This document shows positions 21,888 through 33,764 of a DNA stretch of 64,000 nt, one piece after another. Under the pieces are notes generated by a model that made no database searches, was not told the DNA's origin, and worked only from the letters and a program-made list of their open reading frames with translations. Source of the DNA: Peronospora farinosa (taxonomy: Eukaryota; Oomycota; Peronosporomycetes; Peronosporales; Peronosporaceae); the NCBI GenBank assembly GCA_947646735.1, contig CANTFK010000943.1:578618-642617 (forward strand), given 5' to 3'. Position 1 is the first letter of the stretch. Every line of letters begins with the position of its first letter. The position numbers and the translations under genes are program-made.

Positions 21888-24436
21888 TTAGCAGCGAGTG
21901 GCCAAACCCCCTGCTACCAGCACAACTCCTCCTTCAACGACTTGAAGCTGCAACACCGAAGAGTCTGCCGGGTAGAACCCGTCAAGCCCTCGAAGTTTTT
22001 CCAAATCGTCCAGAAGAGGCCCCTGCCACTGGACCTCCCGCCAGTGCTGCATGCAGTGAGCACCAAGCTCGGATCGCAACAGGCATAGGAGGGTGTTGGG
22101 GTGAAGCAGCCGTGTGTTATGCGCTGGAATCCACTCAACTGCTTGACCCGTAATATACTGGATCCAGTGATCGTTGGAGAAGATAATTGGTGCGATGGAC
22201 ATGAGCATGAGCTCGAACAAGCCCAAAGCCTTCCTCGCACGGGAAAGTTCCGTGATCTCATCCGAAGATGTCCACCAGGCAGCGCACATCTTGAAGATAT
22301 CACCGCGCTTGGAAGGTACTGCCGTCTTCATGTGTTTTTTCCACTTCGTACTGAAGGTGGTGTCATGCTTTGGACGAGTCGCACACAGCACGCGGTTAAT
22401 GACATGCAACTGGGCGACTTCAGCGATCTCCTTTCCATTGCCGACCATTTTCAGCGACATAGCACTGTTGAAGGCGAGAGGCGAAGTGGTCGCCGACTTG
22501 GTGACGTGTTCGAGGAGCTGGCCTACTCCATCAACCTGCGTGTCTGCAGAGGCAAGACAGTCAGGGAGGATGTTAAGAAGCGCCGTGTTCTCGTCATTTA
22601 GCATTGACTCAGCCACTTCAAGGACCGAGGAGGCTTTTGCCGCTCTCCTGATCTTGGTGTGATGCTTTTCCACGAAGAACGAAGACTCGGTCGAAGTCTT
22701 CATGACGTCAGGGCGCTTTACTTCCACAGGTAGTACCTGATGACGGACTCCATACTGCTTATCAGTAGTCAAGTCTCGTAATTCAAACTTGGCCTCCATC
22801 GTCTGCAAGGCGAGGAAGTAGTTGGAGGTGGCAATGCCGTCAAGCGGCTGCGCGGATTGCTTGACAAGCATGTTGGAGAAGTCAACCGCGTTGCGATTGC
22901 GTTTTTTCTGTTAGGCGGAGCGACGAAGCCATCGTTCGAGCCGTTGGTTAGCAAAAGCGTGGGCTTATTCTTGGCTCTAGGACTCCCAGGGGGAGTAATT
23001 TTGCCGTTAGATCCGCTGAAAGTCGAGATTGACAACGCACCCGAAGTGTTTCCTGGAATTATCGCGAGCTGATTGGCAGCCGATGGCTTGCCATGCTGAG
23101 CTCCATGGTGGAGCTGGCCATCCCGTTTCTTCGCATCCTCAACTGCCTTTTGAAGCGAGGTTTGCTTGGTTATCGCCGTCGGTCGTGCAGGTGCATTTAC
23201 AGCTTGCGCGTACGTCCGTGTTAGAGGTTGGTGATGATGCTGAGGTGGCTCGGGCACAGGTGCAGACGGCGGAAAGACGTCGTCAGTCGTGCCCAAATCG
23301 ATTCCGTGTTGCGAGCGAAAGCCAAACGGCAGACGCTCAGACTGGAAAGGAGCGTTCTTCCCGTGTGCCGGGTGCAGCTTATTCTCAAACAACACTTGGT
23401 CACAGACGCTGCCGTTCACCAACAAGGCACTGGGACATGAACTTGACAAGAAGTACACACGCCAAGTCGCAGACGTGATACCAGTCGCGAGGTTCACTTC
23501 TCGAAAGGTGTCATACACTGGCTTGCACCCTAGCAGGAACAAGCGCTGCATGATCAAATCCGTATCCGTGTCAGAGTCGACATTAGAGATGTCGATGAAG
23601 TACTTGCCGCCAAGGATGTCAAACTCCTTGAACAGGTAGACCCCACCGAGGATGTTCACCTTCGTCCGTTCGAGTTGCAGACAAGCTTCCTTCGATTTCA
23701 CCTTCATTCGAAGATTGCCACCGGGAAGCTTTGAGATCTGGCCTATCTCGTAGCGGCTGTAGAGGTCTTCGAGAAAGTCGTTGCCATGGTTTCTGCCCGA
23801 AAGCGAAGACATAATTTTCTGGAGCGGAGTCTTGGCAAGCGTCCGTCCAGTCTCGATCACCATGTCGTACTTGGCGCGAGGAAGCACATACGGCCGAGCT
23901 TGATCCATGCGAGACGCGATGAACGACCAATCGCCACCAGCGGCGTACTGGCGCTCGATCCATTCAATATCGCAAGCGAGTGGCTTTGGGGTCTCCACTC
24001 GACGTCGCGCAGCATCGTTGTCAGCACGGTCGCGACGAAGGTGGTCGTGTTGTGACAGCACGTCTGCCAGTGTCGGTCGTGGATCCGCTGGTGGCGACGT
24101 GGTGGCAACGGGTGGTGGTACCGCAGACTCCATCGACTCGTCCACTTGCTGATGCAGGGCACGCTCAGCCAGCGCATCCACCATCGACACGTCCGCGGAG
24201 TAATCATGGCCGACCAGCTCAAGAGCAGACGAAACGGATGTTTCAGCCGTGGACGTAGACGCGGATGCAACTGGTAGAGAGGCCGAAAATTCTTCAGAGA
24301 GCGATCCCGACCCATCCAAATTTTCAAATGAGGATGGGCACACAGTGGGACCAGGAGAGCTCTTGGGATGGGCACCAGATGCGACAGTTTCCATCTGGTC
24401 AGCGAGAGGCTGGGAGGCGATGGCAGGCTGTTCCAT
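21888..24436 (-). pseudogene. LINE B ORF1 (gag-like), one frameshift
   Basis: Same protein as LINE C ORF1, starting MEQPAIAS at 24436. One T is lost from a run at about 22905 compared with copy C, which shifts the frame after ...VAPPNRK. The rest is readable to ...VAGGLATRC at 21888. Confidence 0.9.
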
Positions 24437-24522
24437 GGGGAAAGGCGGAGAGAAAGCAGAGATGGGAGGGGTTGGGTTCTTCTTGTGAGTCGACTTGTGT
24501 AGTAGCCGGCAAATTGAGAAGT

Positions 24523-24594
24523 GCCCCTATAGCTCAGTGGTAGAGCACTCGCTTCGTAAGCGAAAGGTCGGTGGTTCGATCCCGCCTGGGGGCT
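24523..24594 (+). tRNA. tRNA-Thr(CGT), set 1
   Basis: A 72-base cloverleaf: acceptor GCCCCTA/TGGGGGC, A box TAGCTCAGTGG, anticodon CGT at 24555-24557 after U33, B box GGTTCGATCC, discriminator T, and a T4 terminator just downstream. Its first 16 bases are one copy of the LINE B target duplication, so the LINE 5' end abuts the mature tRNA 5' end. Confidence 0.95.
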
Positions 24595-25794
24595 AATCTT
24601 TTGCCTCTGCTGCCTCGTCTGCACCTTCTTTCTCGCTCTTCCCTCACTTCAGGATCAGTGTACTGCTCACTGCCTGCTATCACGTCCGGTGAATGTAACA
24701 CACCGCCTTCACTACATCATTGCCTTGTCGCACCAAGTATTATATCGAGTAAAGGGTGTGATGTTCTACATTGCAGATCCTTAGCCGGATCGGAGCTCTA
24801 CAAACTCATCTCAATACACATTTCACACCTTATCGGGTATGTTTGGACCGCTTTCCACCTTTGCCGTCGTCAACCTTCCCTCTATTCTCAGTCTTGACCT
24901 CCCCACTATCCTTCTGAAAACTTCCTCTTTTGCGGTGCTGCTATCGTCTTCATCACCTCTGAATGTCTCTTTCCACCAACTCGCAAGTCCACTTCACGCC
25001 CTTCAGCATCTGATCATGCTTGCGTCCTTGTCCGTTGCCATACTTGCCAGCCATACTACCGTTTCGTTATATCTTCTGTAATGGTGCGTTCGTATTCAAA
25101 CCTTGTACTACGCCTTTACCACTGCTGTAGTTTCTTGTCCTGGGTAGCTTCCACCTCTATCTGTGCAGTAAGAGGACACTATCTCCGAGGATGTGAGATC
25201 CGCCGAGCTCTTCTCCACCGCTCTGTCAGAACACCAAGTATGCCGCTCACTGACAAGTCTTCGCGCTTAAATAGCATTCGATGATGACCGACTACAGCTG
25301 TGCTGTGAGCATCTACTCTAATGGGGATAGCAATACATGTCGCCGTAGGATATGAGCAGTATGCTGTACGCTACAACAGCGGCAATACGCCTCTCACTAC
25401 GTTATTCGAATGGCTCGATCAAACAGGCAGTGGACAGAAAGTAATGAACAACAAGCATGTATCTACCATAGCAAGCGTTTTGCTCAAAAAGTGTGTGTAC
25501 ATTCGATTACAGCTTGTTGGTGACAAACTAAAAGCGCAGCACATTCTAAACGTATAGACGCTGCAAATCTGGTGGTGCTGTGTGGTTGGTTGAAAGGAAC
25601 GTTTTCTCGGAGTATTGTGTGTCGATGGGGCTGGTTATCCCTGTGACATATGGTGTGGTGTAGTGGGCTATGTATGCGTGAGGAATGTGGCTGGCAGTTA
25701 GTAGATGCATGCAGCATTGAGTGGTAGTTTTTGAGAGGAAATGAGCTCAAGAATGGATATGTAGAAGAAGGATACCATATAATATTTACAGCTC
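24595..25794. other. Thr-Ser spacer, 1.2 kb
   Basis: Repeated in every unit (33837-35036, and inverted at 43649-44644 and 55030-56227). A 78-codon ORF (25321-25557, starting MGIAIHVAVGYEQYAV) is present in all copies, but they are recent duplicates, so this conservation is not evidence of coding. No other RNA gene is recognised. Confidence 0.6.
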
Positions 25795-25875
25795 GACAGC
25801 TTGGCCGAGTGGTTAAGGCGTTAGCCTGCTAAGTTAATGGGGCAACCCGCGTGAGTTCGAATCTCACAGCTGTCG
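25795..25875 (+). tRNA. tRNA-Ser(GCT), set 1
   Basis: 81 bases: acceptor GACAGCT/AGCTGTC, anticodon GCT at 25828-25830, long class II variable arm (ATGGGGCAACCCGC), T arm GAGTTCGAATCTC and a T4 terminator. The D arm is TGGCCGAGTGG, unlike the TAGCTCAGTGG of the two LINE-targeted tRNAs. Confidence 0.95.
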
Positions 25876-26060
25876 CTTTTCTTATCTTCCTCGTATATCC
25901 CTTCTGGCTGCTCAATGCACGCGCTCTCTCCGATGTGCTGTGCTGTGGGACAGCAATGCGTTGTAGACAAGTCCTTTGCTAAAAGAAGACACTGACTTCT
26001 CTCCATCTCGTCCTGTTGTTTGCAGTAGTGGTTCTGGATGTGATGCCTAAGCCGACCACT

Positions 26061-26066
26061 TATAGG
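26061..26066 (+). promoter_or_regulatory. TATA element of U6 (set 1)
   Basis: TATAGG lies 28 bases before the inferred U6 start, the standard place for the TATA of Pol III type 3 promoters. The same element is at 35303-35308, 43377-43382 (minus) and 54758-54763 (minus). Confidence 0.65.
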
Positions 26067-26088
26067 AGCGCGGCGCGTCTTGTTGACA

Positions 26089-26113
26089 GGAACCACTTCG
26101 GTGGTCATCCGTA

Positions 26114-26144
<31 letters not shown>

Positions 26145-26193
26145 GGCCCCTGCGCAAGGATGACACGCATAAATCGAGAAGTATCGCATTTTT
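26089..26193 (+). ncRNA. U6: U6 spliceosomal snRNA, set 1
   Basis: Contains the 5' stem-loop (AACCAC-TTCG-GTGGT), ATTGGAACGATACAGAGAAG with the invariant ACAGAGA box, the AGC triad region (GATTAGCATGGCCCC), GCGCAAGGATGACACGC and a closing T5. U6 forms the catalytic core of the spliceosome with U2 and U4. Length is about 105 bases; the 5' end is set by the stem-loop and the TATA distance. Confidence 0.95.
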
Positions 26194-26318
26194 GTTTTCT
26201 CGTGTTGACTGTGTCCGTTAACCAGTATACATAGCAGGCGTAGGTGGCACCCTGCCGCGGTTTGCGAGCTGTTCTCTGCAGGCAAAAGCGCACAAAGAAG
26301 TACTCAAAGAACAAAGGG

Positions 26319-26390
26319 TGAGGGAAGAGGGGATCGAACCCCCGACCGCTGGGTCTGGAATCCAGCGCTCTACCACTGAGCTATTCCCCC
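26319..26390 (-). tRNA. tRNA-Trp(CCA), set 1
   Basis: 72 bases: acceptor GGGGGAA/TTCCCTC with one G-T pair, A box TAGCTCAGTGG, anticodon loop TTCCAGA (CCA), T arm GGGGGTTCGATCCCC, discriminator A. No LINE is inserted at this copy, so its natural upstream spacer (aacaccaattctt) is visible. Confidence 0.95.
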
Positions 26391-26781
26391 AACACCAATT
26401 CTTACCAAAACATACGTCAATACCATCCCACGCAAAGCACCACCACGCCTACTTCCCGCCCGCCAGACCACAACACGATGCTTTTGCTTCTATCTGCCAA
26501 ATCGAAAGGGTGTGGGATGGAGATCTCACTGCATGATCGAAAACCCAGTGGGCAAGTAATTGGTCGGTACATGATGATGGTGGTACAGCTATATGCATCG
26601 ACTTTCGAAGCTTTGTATCGATAAGTATAGATTCCTAGAGCTGGCAGAAGATAAATCGGGTCCGTGCAATCGGACAACAGTGGGTTTTGAGGCATTTCAA
26701 ATTTTGTTTTAGCTGCTGGTCTTGCTTTTGTATTATGATTGTATGTGGTATAAGTGATTTCGTTGATGCAAGAGAACGTCT
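26391..26781. other. Trp-Thr intergenic spacer
   Basis: Head-to-head spacer between the uninterrupted tRNA-Trp and the half-tRNA-Thr of LINE C. It lacks about 50 bases found at 42646-43081. No gene is seen. Confidence 0.8.
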
Positions 26782-26797
26782 GCCCCTATAGCTCAGT
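26782..26797 (+). repeat. Half-tRNA-Thr (LINE C 3' target-site copy)
   Basis: GCCCCTATAGCTCAGT, identical to the first 16 bases of the intact tRNA-Thr at 33765 on the other side of LINE C. Confidence 0.95.
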
Positions 26798-27000
26798 TGA
26801 AAGGTTGTCTATATTTTTGGTATAGACAGGGGACTAATCAACCTGCCTAGCTAATTTATGCTATAATACTCTATTGTACGGTTTTTTTTTGTTTTTTTTT
26901 TTGAAAATTGAAAATTGACATATTTTCAAAAAAAATTTGAAAAGAAAATTTTCAAATTATTCAGGAATCGGAAGTTTTCTCACGCCGAAGAATTCGTCAG

Positions 27001-30000
27001 CTAGTCGTGGGGGAGCAGCTCACGCTGGCGGACTTGCAGTGCCGTTGAATATTGACTGAGAAAGTCGTGGAAGAGTTGATTTCGTGACATCCGAGCAAGA
27101 AGAGCTTGCTGCCTTGCCCGTTGGTCAGGATCGTAACAACGACGAAGTCGGTGTCGGAAATGTGCGCTAGCAGTTGTCAAGATGACCTGCATGGCTGGAA
27201 GCGTAGGCGTGGGTTGCCTCCCATCGAAGAGGCATCTGTTGCGGTCGTTCCAGAGGAAGTGGAGCGTCACCGCGCGAAGCGTGTGCCAGACGTCGTAGAC
27301 CACCTCCGCGCTGGTCATCCACTCGTCATGGACGTGTAGCTTTCTTGATAGCACAATGTCTAACCATGTCGCGCGTAGCCGGAAGAAAGGCGACATCAGT
27401 CGGTGAGCATGCTCCCAGAGCTGGACTGCGAGTGTGCAATCGAAGAACAAATTCTGCTCGGTCTCGATGGCGCCGCACCCAACACGAACGCAAAGACGAA
27501 TGCTCGGGTTGGCCGCCTCCAGGAACCAGAAGCGCGAGCGTACTGGCAGAAGACGGAACGCTAGGCGAAATTGAAGATCTGCAAACACGGGGAGCAAGAT
27601 CTTCTGCAGGTGCTTGCTGTACTTCACGTAAGTCCGGATCATCCCCACATCAAAACGCTGGGAGTGGATTGTCATCGGATGCTGCTTTGTCGGTGGCTGT
27701 GGTGACCACACGATGCGAAGCAGCGCAGACTTCGGGATTGATGGCATGAAGCACACCTTATCGCCACTGCTGCAACCAAGATATGGAAGAGGGTGGCGTC
27801 GACTGCTCTCTGGCTGTAAAACCATATGCGTCGCTCCGAGTCTCACAACGATCTGAGTTGCCTCCACGTATAGCACGCGCAGCCAATGTGCCTGTCGTCC
27901 AGGCAGCACTGAACCAAGTGTGAAGTCGATGTGACGTTGCACAAAGTCTTGCCGCGACGGCCAAACACCCCCATCGCGCATAAAGTCAGCAAGCGACCGC
28001 ACTCGGAAGACTCTGGACACATGTAGCCGGAAGCTCCGTTGCGGTTCGACTACCATACCAATGCATCGACGATGCGCTGTGCCCGTGGTTGTTCGCGAAG
28101 ATCTCTCATAGTGCAACATGGCGTCCGAGTGGAACCATATTGGCTGGTGAAGACCATACAATGCGCGCTCACAAAGAGGAAGGTCATGCCATGTGAATGT
28201 CCACCGGATCTTGTACCATGATGTCCACGTCGCTTTCCACCATGCAGAAGCCAGCCACCATCGGATTAGTTTCCCATGGCGCAACGGAGAGATGGAGAGG
28301 AAGTCCAAGGCACTTGCAAGGAAGAAGTAGCTTCAGCAGTTCGGAACTCGCTGTCGTCCAGTTCCGAATATGTGTCGTTGTCGCGGCGCTGATAAACTGA
28401 AGAAGGAATTGGAGACGCTGGCGCTTGAGATGGGCTGCCAGGCTTGGTACACCCAGCCCACCATCGCCACGGCGCTGGTACAGGAAATCGGTTGGGATCA
28501 ACTGAACGTGCGACTCATGACGATCGTGCTTTCGACAGAGCACAAACTTGTTCAGCATGGACTGCCACCGCTTCACAATAGTCCCCGGAATGGAGACGTG
28601 CTGGGTGTAATGCCACAGACGAGAGAGTATCATGGTTTGAGCGACTAATAGGCGACCCCGAAGCGTCCTTGCCCGTCGATACCACAGTTTAAAGCCATCG
28701 TAGAAGCGTTGCTCGAGCGAATCCACGAGAACGTGATCAACCGATGACTGCCCGAACGGAATACCTAGGTATTTCACCGTCTCCACACGGCCCAATACGT
28801 AAACACCAGGGAGTAAAGGACAGTCGTGGTTCCTGTTCAGCGCTAGCAGCGTAGACTTGGATAGGTTGAGCTTGGCACCTGAACCGTCGCAGTACTCCGC
28901 CACAACGACAAGCTGGGCTTGCAGGTGCGCAATCGAGTTACTTAGAAGCGTCGAGTCGTCGGCAAAGAACGTGCTCGTGGCGGTGTGGTCTGCGTTTATA
29001 CACACGCCATATTCCTCGTGGGACCGCAGCATATTGCCAAGAGGTTCAATGGTCAAGATGAATAGAAGAGCAGACAACGGATCGCCCTGTTTTACTCCAC
29101 GAGTCGGATACAGCGCGGGTTGAATGTTCTGGTTTATGACGAGACGAGCTTGAGGATTCGTGTAGAGAAGCCGGATCCATTGCGTAAACTGCTTATCGAA
29201 ACCCATTTTCTCGAGCAGGCGGAACATATAGTCCCAGTTGACGCGATCAAAAGCCTTCTCGAAATCTAGAAACAGCGCATACGCTTCTTCTTCCTGGCTT
29301 GTCACAAGGTCTTGCAAGTCAGCTAGAAAGCGTATGTGGTGGTGGATGGACCGGCCTTTGACAAACCCTTTCTGGTCCGGATGGACCAAGTCGGGGATAA
29401 CGTGTTGCAGTCGGTAGGTCAGTGCCTTCGACAGGACTTTCACGTCGACCTGCACGAGAGCAATAGGTCTATAGTTACCAGGTTCAGCCCGCGACCCTTT
29501 CTTGTGGAGAAGAACTACCGCCGACTTACGCTGCGAAGGTAGCAGTGCGCCGCAATGAAGCAACGCGCTGAAAACAATGGACAAGCATTCACCAAATATG
29601 TCAGGAGCCACCTGGTAGAAACCAGCCGTCAATCCGTCCATGCCAGGAGATGAAGTCGCTTTCATGTGCCGGATCGCACTCGCCAACTCAGCAGCTGAGA
29701 CTGGTGCGTTAAGGATATTGTGGTCTACCTCCGAGACAGTGCGGGTAACTGAGTCGAGAATCTTGCGTTGAATGACAGCACCAGGTGGAGAAGCGCGTCC
29801 TGCTGGACTGGCGGGGTCTCCCATCTCTGAACCCCAGTGTTCCAGGAAACGGAGAGAGATCTCGTGAGGATTCGATGAGACAGTACCAGTCGGTGTCACC
29901 ACCTCCTCGATCGAGACCCGTCTCAAGCTCGTATCCAGCGGACGGAAGAAGTGCTTGGACGATTTCTCAGAATTTGCTGCTTGGAAGTCGAAGGCAGTGT

Positions 30001-31081
30001 CTTGGTTGTACTGGCTAGTCCGAGTGACTGTCTCGCGGTAATTACGCATTGCTTCGTCAAAGTGTTCGTGGGTCGAATCACTGGAAGCGACACGATAACA
30101 AGCAGCAGCGTGATCAAGTTGGATCCTAGCCTCATCGATAGCTTGAGTGTCTTGCTGCCGGAGCCTATTCTGAACGGCTTGAAGCTGGGACTTGATGCTC
30201 GCTTTCCACTTCTCCCAGACCTTTCCCGGGTTAGACGCGGTGCGCAGTACAGCCCGGACAGATTCTGCTTCTCTCTCGATAGCTGACACCACCATCGGAT
30301 ATTCCAGTAAGTAGAGAGGAAACTTCCAATATCCACGACCATGCAGCTGAGTGCCGGACCGAAAAGTTACACTGTGAGCAAGGTGATCGCCAGCATGCTG
30401 TGGCGTGAAATACACGGAGTTATGGTAGAAGCGATCGCAGAAAGACTTCGACAGCATGATGTAGTCCAGCCGGTTTTTCCGGGGAAGAGGCCCAGTGAAC
30501 ACCCGCTTATTATCGTAGTGGATCCGCCATGCATCAACAACACCTAGCCGTGCCAGCCACTCAAGACAGCTGGAACGGCCCGGATCGTAGCGCAAGTCAG
30601 GACTGGAAGAGTCGAGTCGTGGGTCTAGGGGAGTGTTCAGGTCGCCCAACACGAAGTGAGTAGCATGGTCGTTGAACTCCTCGGTGACCAAGCTGGAGAA
30701 AAATTGTTGTTTTTCCTGTCTGTCCACAGGTGCATAGACATTGTGCACGTAAATGGGAGCCCCCTCGACCATCACTTTCACGACGAGATAGCGGCCGGGG
30801 ATGGACACACTTGGGACAGCGACAGCCGAATCGAAGCCTGGGAAGTCAGAGCGGAGTATTGTGAGAACTCCATTGCGCCGCCCTCGCGTCGGCCGATGTA
30901 GCTGGGAGTTGGGGTCGTCCACAAAGATCTTGTGCTCGAAACACGAGTCGAGGTGAAACTTGAAAGTGGCCAGGTGCGTACTGTCGCCGAGCTTGGTCTC
31001 TTGGACACACGATACTGAGTACTTAGAGATCAACTTCTCGATAAAGAGATGTCCGTTCTGTTTAATTCCATTAGTGTTCAC
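27001..31081 (-). pseudogene. LINE C ORF2 (endonuclease-RT), one 11-base deletion
   Basis: Open from VNTNGIKQNG at 31081 through the APE endonuclease (QETKLGD, NVYAPVD, LGDLNTPLD, RLDYIML, GDHLAHS) and RT (GNYRPIAL, KAFDRVNWDYMF, GVKQGDPLSALLF, FFADD). At about 28310, 11 bases present in B and D are missing, shifting the frame. The C-terminal part, with the CX4CX7HX4C finger (ETEQNLFFDC), continues in another frame to 27001. Confidence 0.9.
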
Positions 31082-31127
31082 AGTGAGAGCACTAATATTG
31101 CTCCAAGATGTTGAGGCTGAGGAGACC

Positions 31128-33677
31128 TTAGCAGCGAGTGGCCAAACCCCCTGCTACCAGCACAACTCCTCCTTCAACGACTTGAAGCTGCAACACCGAA
31201 GAGTCTGCCGGGTAGAACCCGTCAAGCCCTCGAAGTTTTTCCAAATCGTCCAGAAGAGGCCCCTGCCACTGGACCTCCCGCCAGTGCTGCATGCAGTGAG
31301 CACCAAGCTCGGATCGCAACAGGCATAGGAGGGTGTTGGGGTGAAGCAGCCGTGTGTTATGCGCTGGAATCCACTCAACTGCTTGACCCGTAATATACTG
31401 GATCCAGTGATCGTTGGAGAAGATAATTGGTGCGATGGACATGAGCATGAGCTCGAACAAGCCCAAAGCCTTCCTCGCACGGGAAAGTTCCGTGATCTCA
31501 TCCGAAGATGTCCACCAGGCAGCGCACATCTTGAAGATATCACCGCGCTTGGAAGGTACTGCCGTCTTCATGTGTTTTTTCCACTTCGTACTGAAGGTGG
31601 TGTCATGCTTTGGACGAGTCGCACACAGCACGCGGTTAATGACATGCAACTGGGCGACTTCAGCGATCTCCTTTCCATTGCCGACCATTTTCAGCGACAT
31701 AGCACTGTTGAAGGCGAGAGGCGAAGTGGTCGCCGACTTGGTGACGTGTTCGAGGAGCTGGCCTACTCCATCAACCTGCGTGTCTGCAGAGGCAAGACAG
31801 TCAGGGAGGATGTTAAGAAGCGCCGTGTTCTCGTCATTTAGCATTGACTCAGCCACTTCAAGGACCGAGGAGGCTTTTGCCGCTCTCCTGATCTTGGTGT
31901 GATGCTTTTCCACGAAGAACGAAGACTCGGTCGAAGTCTTCATGACGTCAGGGCGCTTTACTTCCACAGGTAGTACCTGATGACGGACTCCATACTGCTT
32001 ATCAGTAGTCAAGTCTCGTAATTCAAACTTGGCCTCCATCGTCTGCAAGGCGAGGAAGTAGTTGGAGGTGGCAATGCCGTCAAGCGGCTGCGCGGATTGC
32101 TTGACAAGCATGTTGGAGAAGTCAACCGCGTTGCGATTGCGTTTTTTTCTGTTAGGCGGAGCGACGAAGCCATCGTTCGAGCCGTTGGTTAGCAAAAGCG
32201 TGGGCTTATTCTTGGCTCTAGGACTCCCAGGGGGAGTAATTTTGCCGTTAGATCCGCTGAAAGTCGAGATTGACAACGCACCCGAAGTGTTTCCTGGAAT
32301 TATCGCGAGCTGATTGGCAGCCGATGGCTTGCCATGCTGAGCTCCATGGTGGAGCTGGCCATCCCGTTTCTTCGCATCCTCAACTGCCTTTTGAAGCGAG
32401 GTTTGCTTGGTTATCGCCGTCGGTCGTGCAGGTGCATTTACAGCTTGCGCGTACGTCCGTGTTAGAGGTTGGTGATGATGCTGAGGTGGCTCGGGCACAG
32501 GTGCAGACGGCGGAAAGACGTCGTCAGTCGTGCCCAAATCGATTCCGTGTTGCGAGCGAAAGCCAAACGGCAGACGCTCAGACTGGAAAGGAGCGTTCTT
32601 CCCGTGTGCCGGGTGCAGCTTATTCTCAAACAACACTTGGTCACAGACGCTGCCGTTCACCAACAAGGCACTGGGACATGAACTTGACAAGAAGTACACA
32701 CGCCAAGTCGCAGACGTGATACCAGTCGCGAGGTTCACTTCTCGAAAGGTGTCATACACTGGCTTGCACCCTAGCAGGAACAAGCGCTGCATGATCAAAT
32801 CCGTATCCGTGTCAGAGTCGACATTAGAGATGTCGATGAAGTACTTGCCGCCAAGGATGTCAAACTCCTTGAACAGGTAGACCCCACCGAGGATGTTCAC
32901 CTTCGTCCGTTCGAGTTGCAGACAAGCTTCCTTCGATTTCACCTTCATTCGAAGATTGCCACCGGGAAGCTTTGAGATCTGGCCTATCTCGTAGCGGCTG
33001 TAGAGGTCTTCGAGAAAGTCGTTGCCATGGTTTCTGCCCGAAAGCGAAGACATAATTTTCTGGAGCGGAGTCTTGGCAAGCGTCCGTCCAGTCTCGATCA
33101 CCATGTCGTACTTGGCGCGAGGAAGCACATACGGCCGAGCTTGATCCATGCGAGACGCGATGAACGACCAATCGCCACCAGCGGCGTACTGGCGCTCGAT
33201 CCATTCAATATCGCAAGCGAGTGGCTTTGGGGTCTCCACTCGACGTCGCGCAGCATCGTTGTCAGCACGGTCGCGACGAAGGTGGTCGTGTTGTGACAGC
33301 ACGTCTGCCAGTGTCGGTCGTGGATCCGCTGGTGGCGACGTGGTGGCAACGGGTGGTGGCACCGCAGACTCCATCGACTCGTCCACTTGCTGATGCAGGG
33401 CACGCTCAGCCAGCGCATCCACCATCGACACGTCCGCAGAGTAATCATGGCCGACCAGCTCAAGAGCAGACGAAACGGATGTTTCAGCCGTGGACGTAGA
33501 CGTGGATGCAACTGGTAGAGAGGCCGAAAATTCTTCAGAGAGCGATCCCGACCCATCCAAATTTTCAAATGAGGATGGGCACACAGTGGGACCAGGAGAG
33601 CTCTTGGGATGGGCACCAGATGCGACAGTTTCCATCTGGTCAGCGAGAGACTGGGAGGCGATGGCAGGCTGTTCCAT
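31128..33677 (-). CDS. LINE C ORF1, gag-like RNA-binding protein
   Basis: About 849 aa from MEQPAIAS. The first ~110 residues are low-complexity Ser/Pro/acidic. A conserved central domain follows (TLADVLSQHDHLRRDRA...ETPKPLACDIEWIERQYAAGGDW, then LERTKVNILGGVYLFKEFDIL and WRVYFLSSSCPSALL), probably the nucleic-acid-binding part. After a Pro/Gln-rich linker comes a second conserved block (NAVDFSNMLVKQSAQPL...WIQYITGQAVEWIPAHNTRLLHPNTLL) ending VAGGLATRC. There is no CCHC knuckle. Six residues (TNPDHI) present in D, F and G are missing near residue 700. An in-frame upstream extension exists, but it would run through the tRNA, so the MEQP start is preferred. Role by analogy: RNP protein that coats LINE RNA. 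Confidence 0.8.
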   Translation of the reverse strand: MEQPAIASQSLADQMETVASGAHPKSSPGPTVCPSSFENLDGSGSLSEEFSASLPVASTSTSTAETSVSSALELVGHDYSADVSMVDALAERALHQQVDESMESAVPPPVATTSPPADPRPTLADVLSQHDHLRRDRADNDAARRRVETPKPLACDIEWIERQYAAGGDWSFIASRMDQARPYVLPRAKYDMVIETGRTLAKTPLQKIMSSLSGRNHGNDFLEDLYSRYEIGQISKLPGGNLRMKVKSKEACLQLERTKVNILGGVYLFKEFDILGGKYFIDISNVDSDTDTDLIMQRLFLLGCKPVYDTFREVNLATGITSATWRVYFLSSSCPSALLVNGSVCDQVLFENKLHPAHGKNAPFQSERLPFGFRSQHGIDLGTTDDVFPPSAPVPEPPQHHHQPLTRTYAQAVNAPARPTAITKQTSLQKAVEDAKKRDGQLHHGAQHGKPSAANQLAIIPGNTSGALSISTFSGSNGKITPPGSPRAKNKPTLLLTNGSNDGFVAPPNRKKRNRNAVDFSNMLVKQSAQPLDGIATSNYFLALQTMEAKFELRDLTTDKQYGVRHQVLPVEVKRPDVMKTSTESSFFVEKHHTKIRRAAKASSVLEVAESMLNDENTALLNILPDCLASADTQVDGVGQLLEHVTKSATTSPLAFNSAMSLKMVGNGKEIAEVAQLHVINRVLCATRPKHDTTFSTKWKKHMKTAVPSKRGDIFKMCAAWWTSSDEITELSRARKALGLFELMLMSIAPIIFSNDHWIQYITGQAVEWIPAHNTRLLHPNTLLCLLRSELGAHCMQHWREVQWQGPLLDDLEKLRGLDGFYPADSSVLQLQVVEGGVVLVAGGLATRC

Positions 33678-33764
33678 GGGGAAAGGCGGAGAGAAAGCAG
33701 AAATGGGAGGGGTTGGGTTCTTCTTGTGAGTCGACTTGTGTAGTAGCCGGCAAATTGAGAAGTT

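Larger units (their letters stand above)
17509..24522 (-). mobile_element. LINE copy B (subfamily 1, full length, defective)
   Basis: Full-length minus-strand LINE of about 7.0 kb, from 5' end at 24522 (acttctcaatttgcc) to 3' end at 17509. It has a short 5' UTR, ORF1, ORF2 and a 3' UTR with a ~25-base T run in plus orientation. The 16-17 base duplication at both ends proves a complete insertion. Both ORFs carry frameshifts. Confidence 0.95.
26798..33764 (-). mobile_element. LINE copy C (subfamily 1, full length, ORF2 broken)
   Basis: Complete minus-strand insertion of ~6.97 kb with a perfect 16-base target duplication. ORF1 is open and ORF2 carries one 11-base deletion. The copy is the left arm of the large inverted repeat with copy D. 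Confidence 0.95.

Noticed and set aside
24523..24594. Reading the LINE as inserted beside the tRNA by chance through one ancestral duplication
   Set aside because: Insertions at both tRNA-Thr and tRNA-Trp, and the SINE-like and truncated LINE insertions with their own half-sites, need several independent events at the same relative position.
25321..25557. 78-aa ORF in the Thr-Ser spacer (also 34563, 43886 and 55267)
   Set aside because: All copies are recent duplicates with almost no differences, so conservation says nothing. No motif or promoter evidence supports it.
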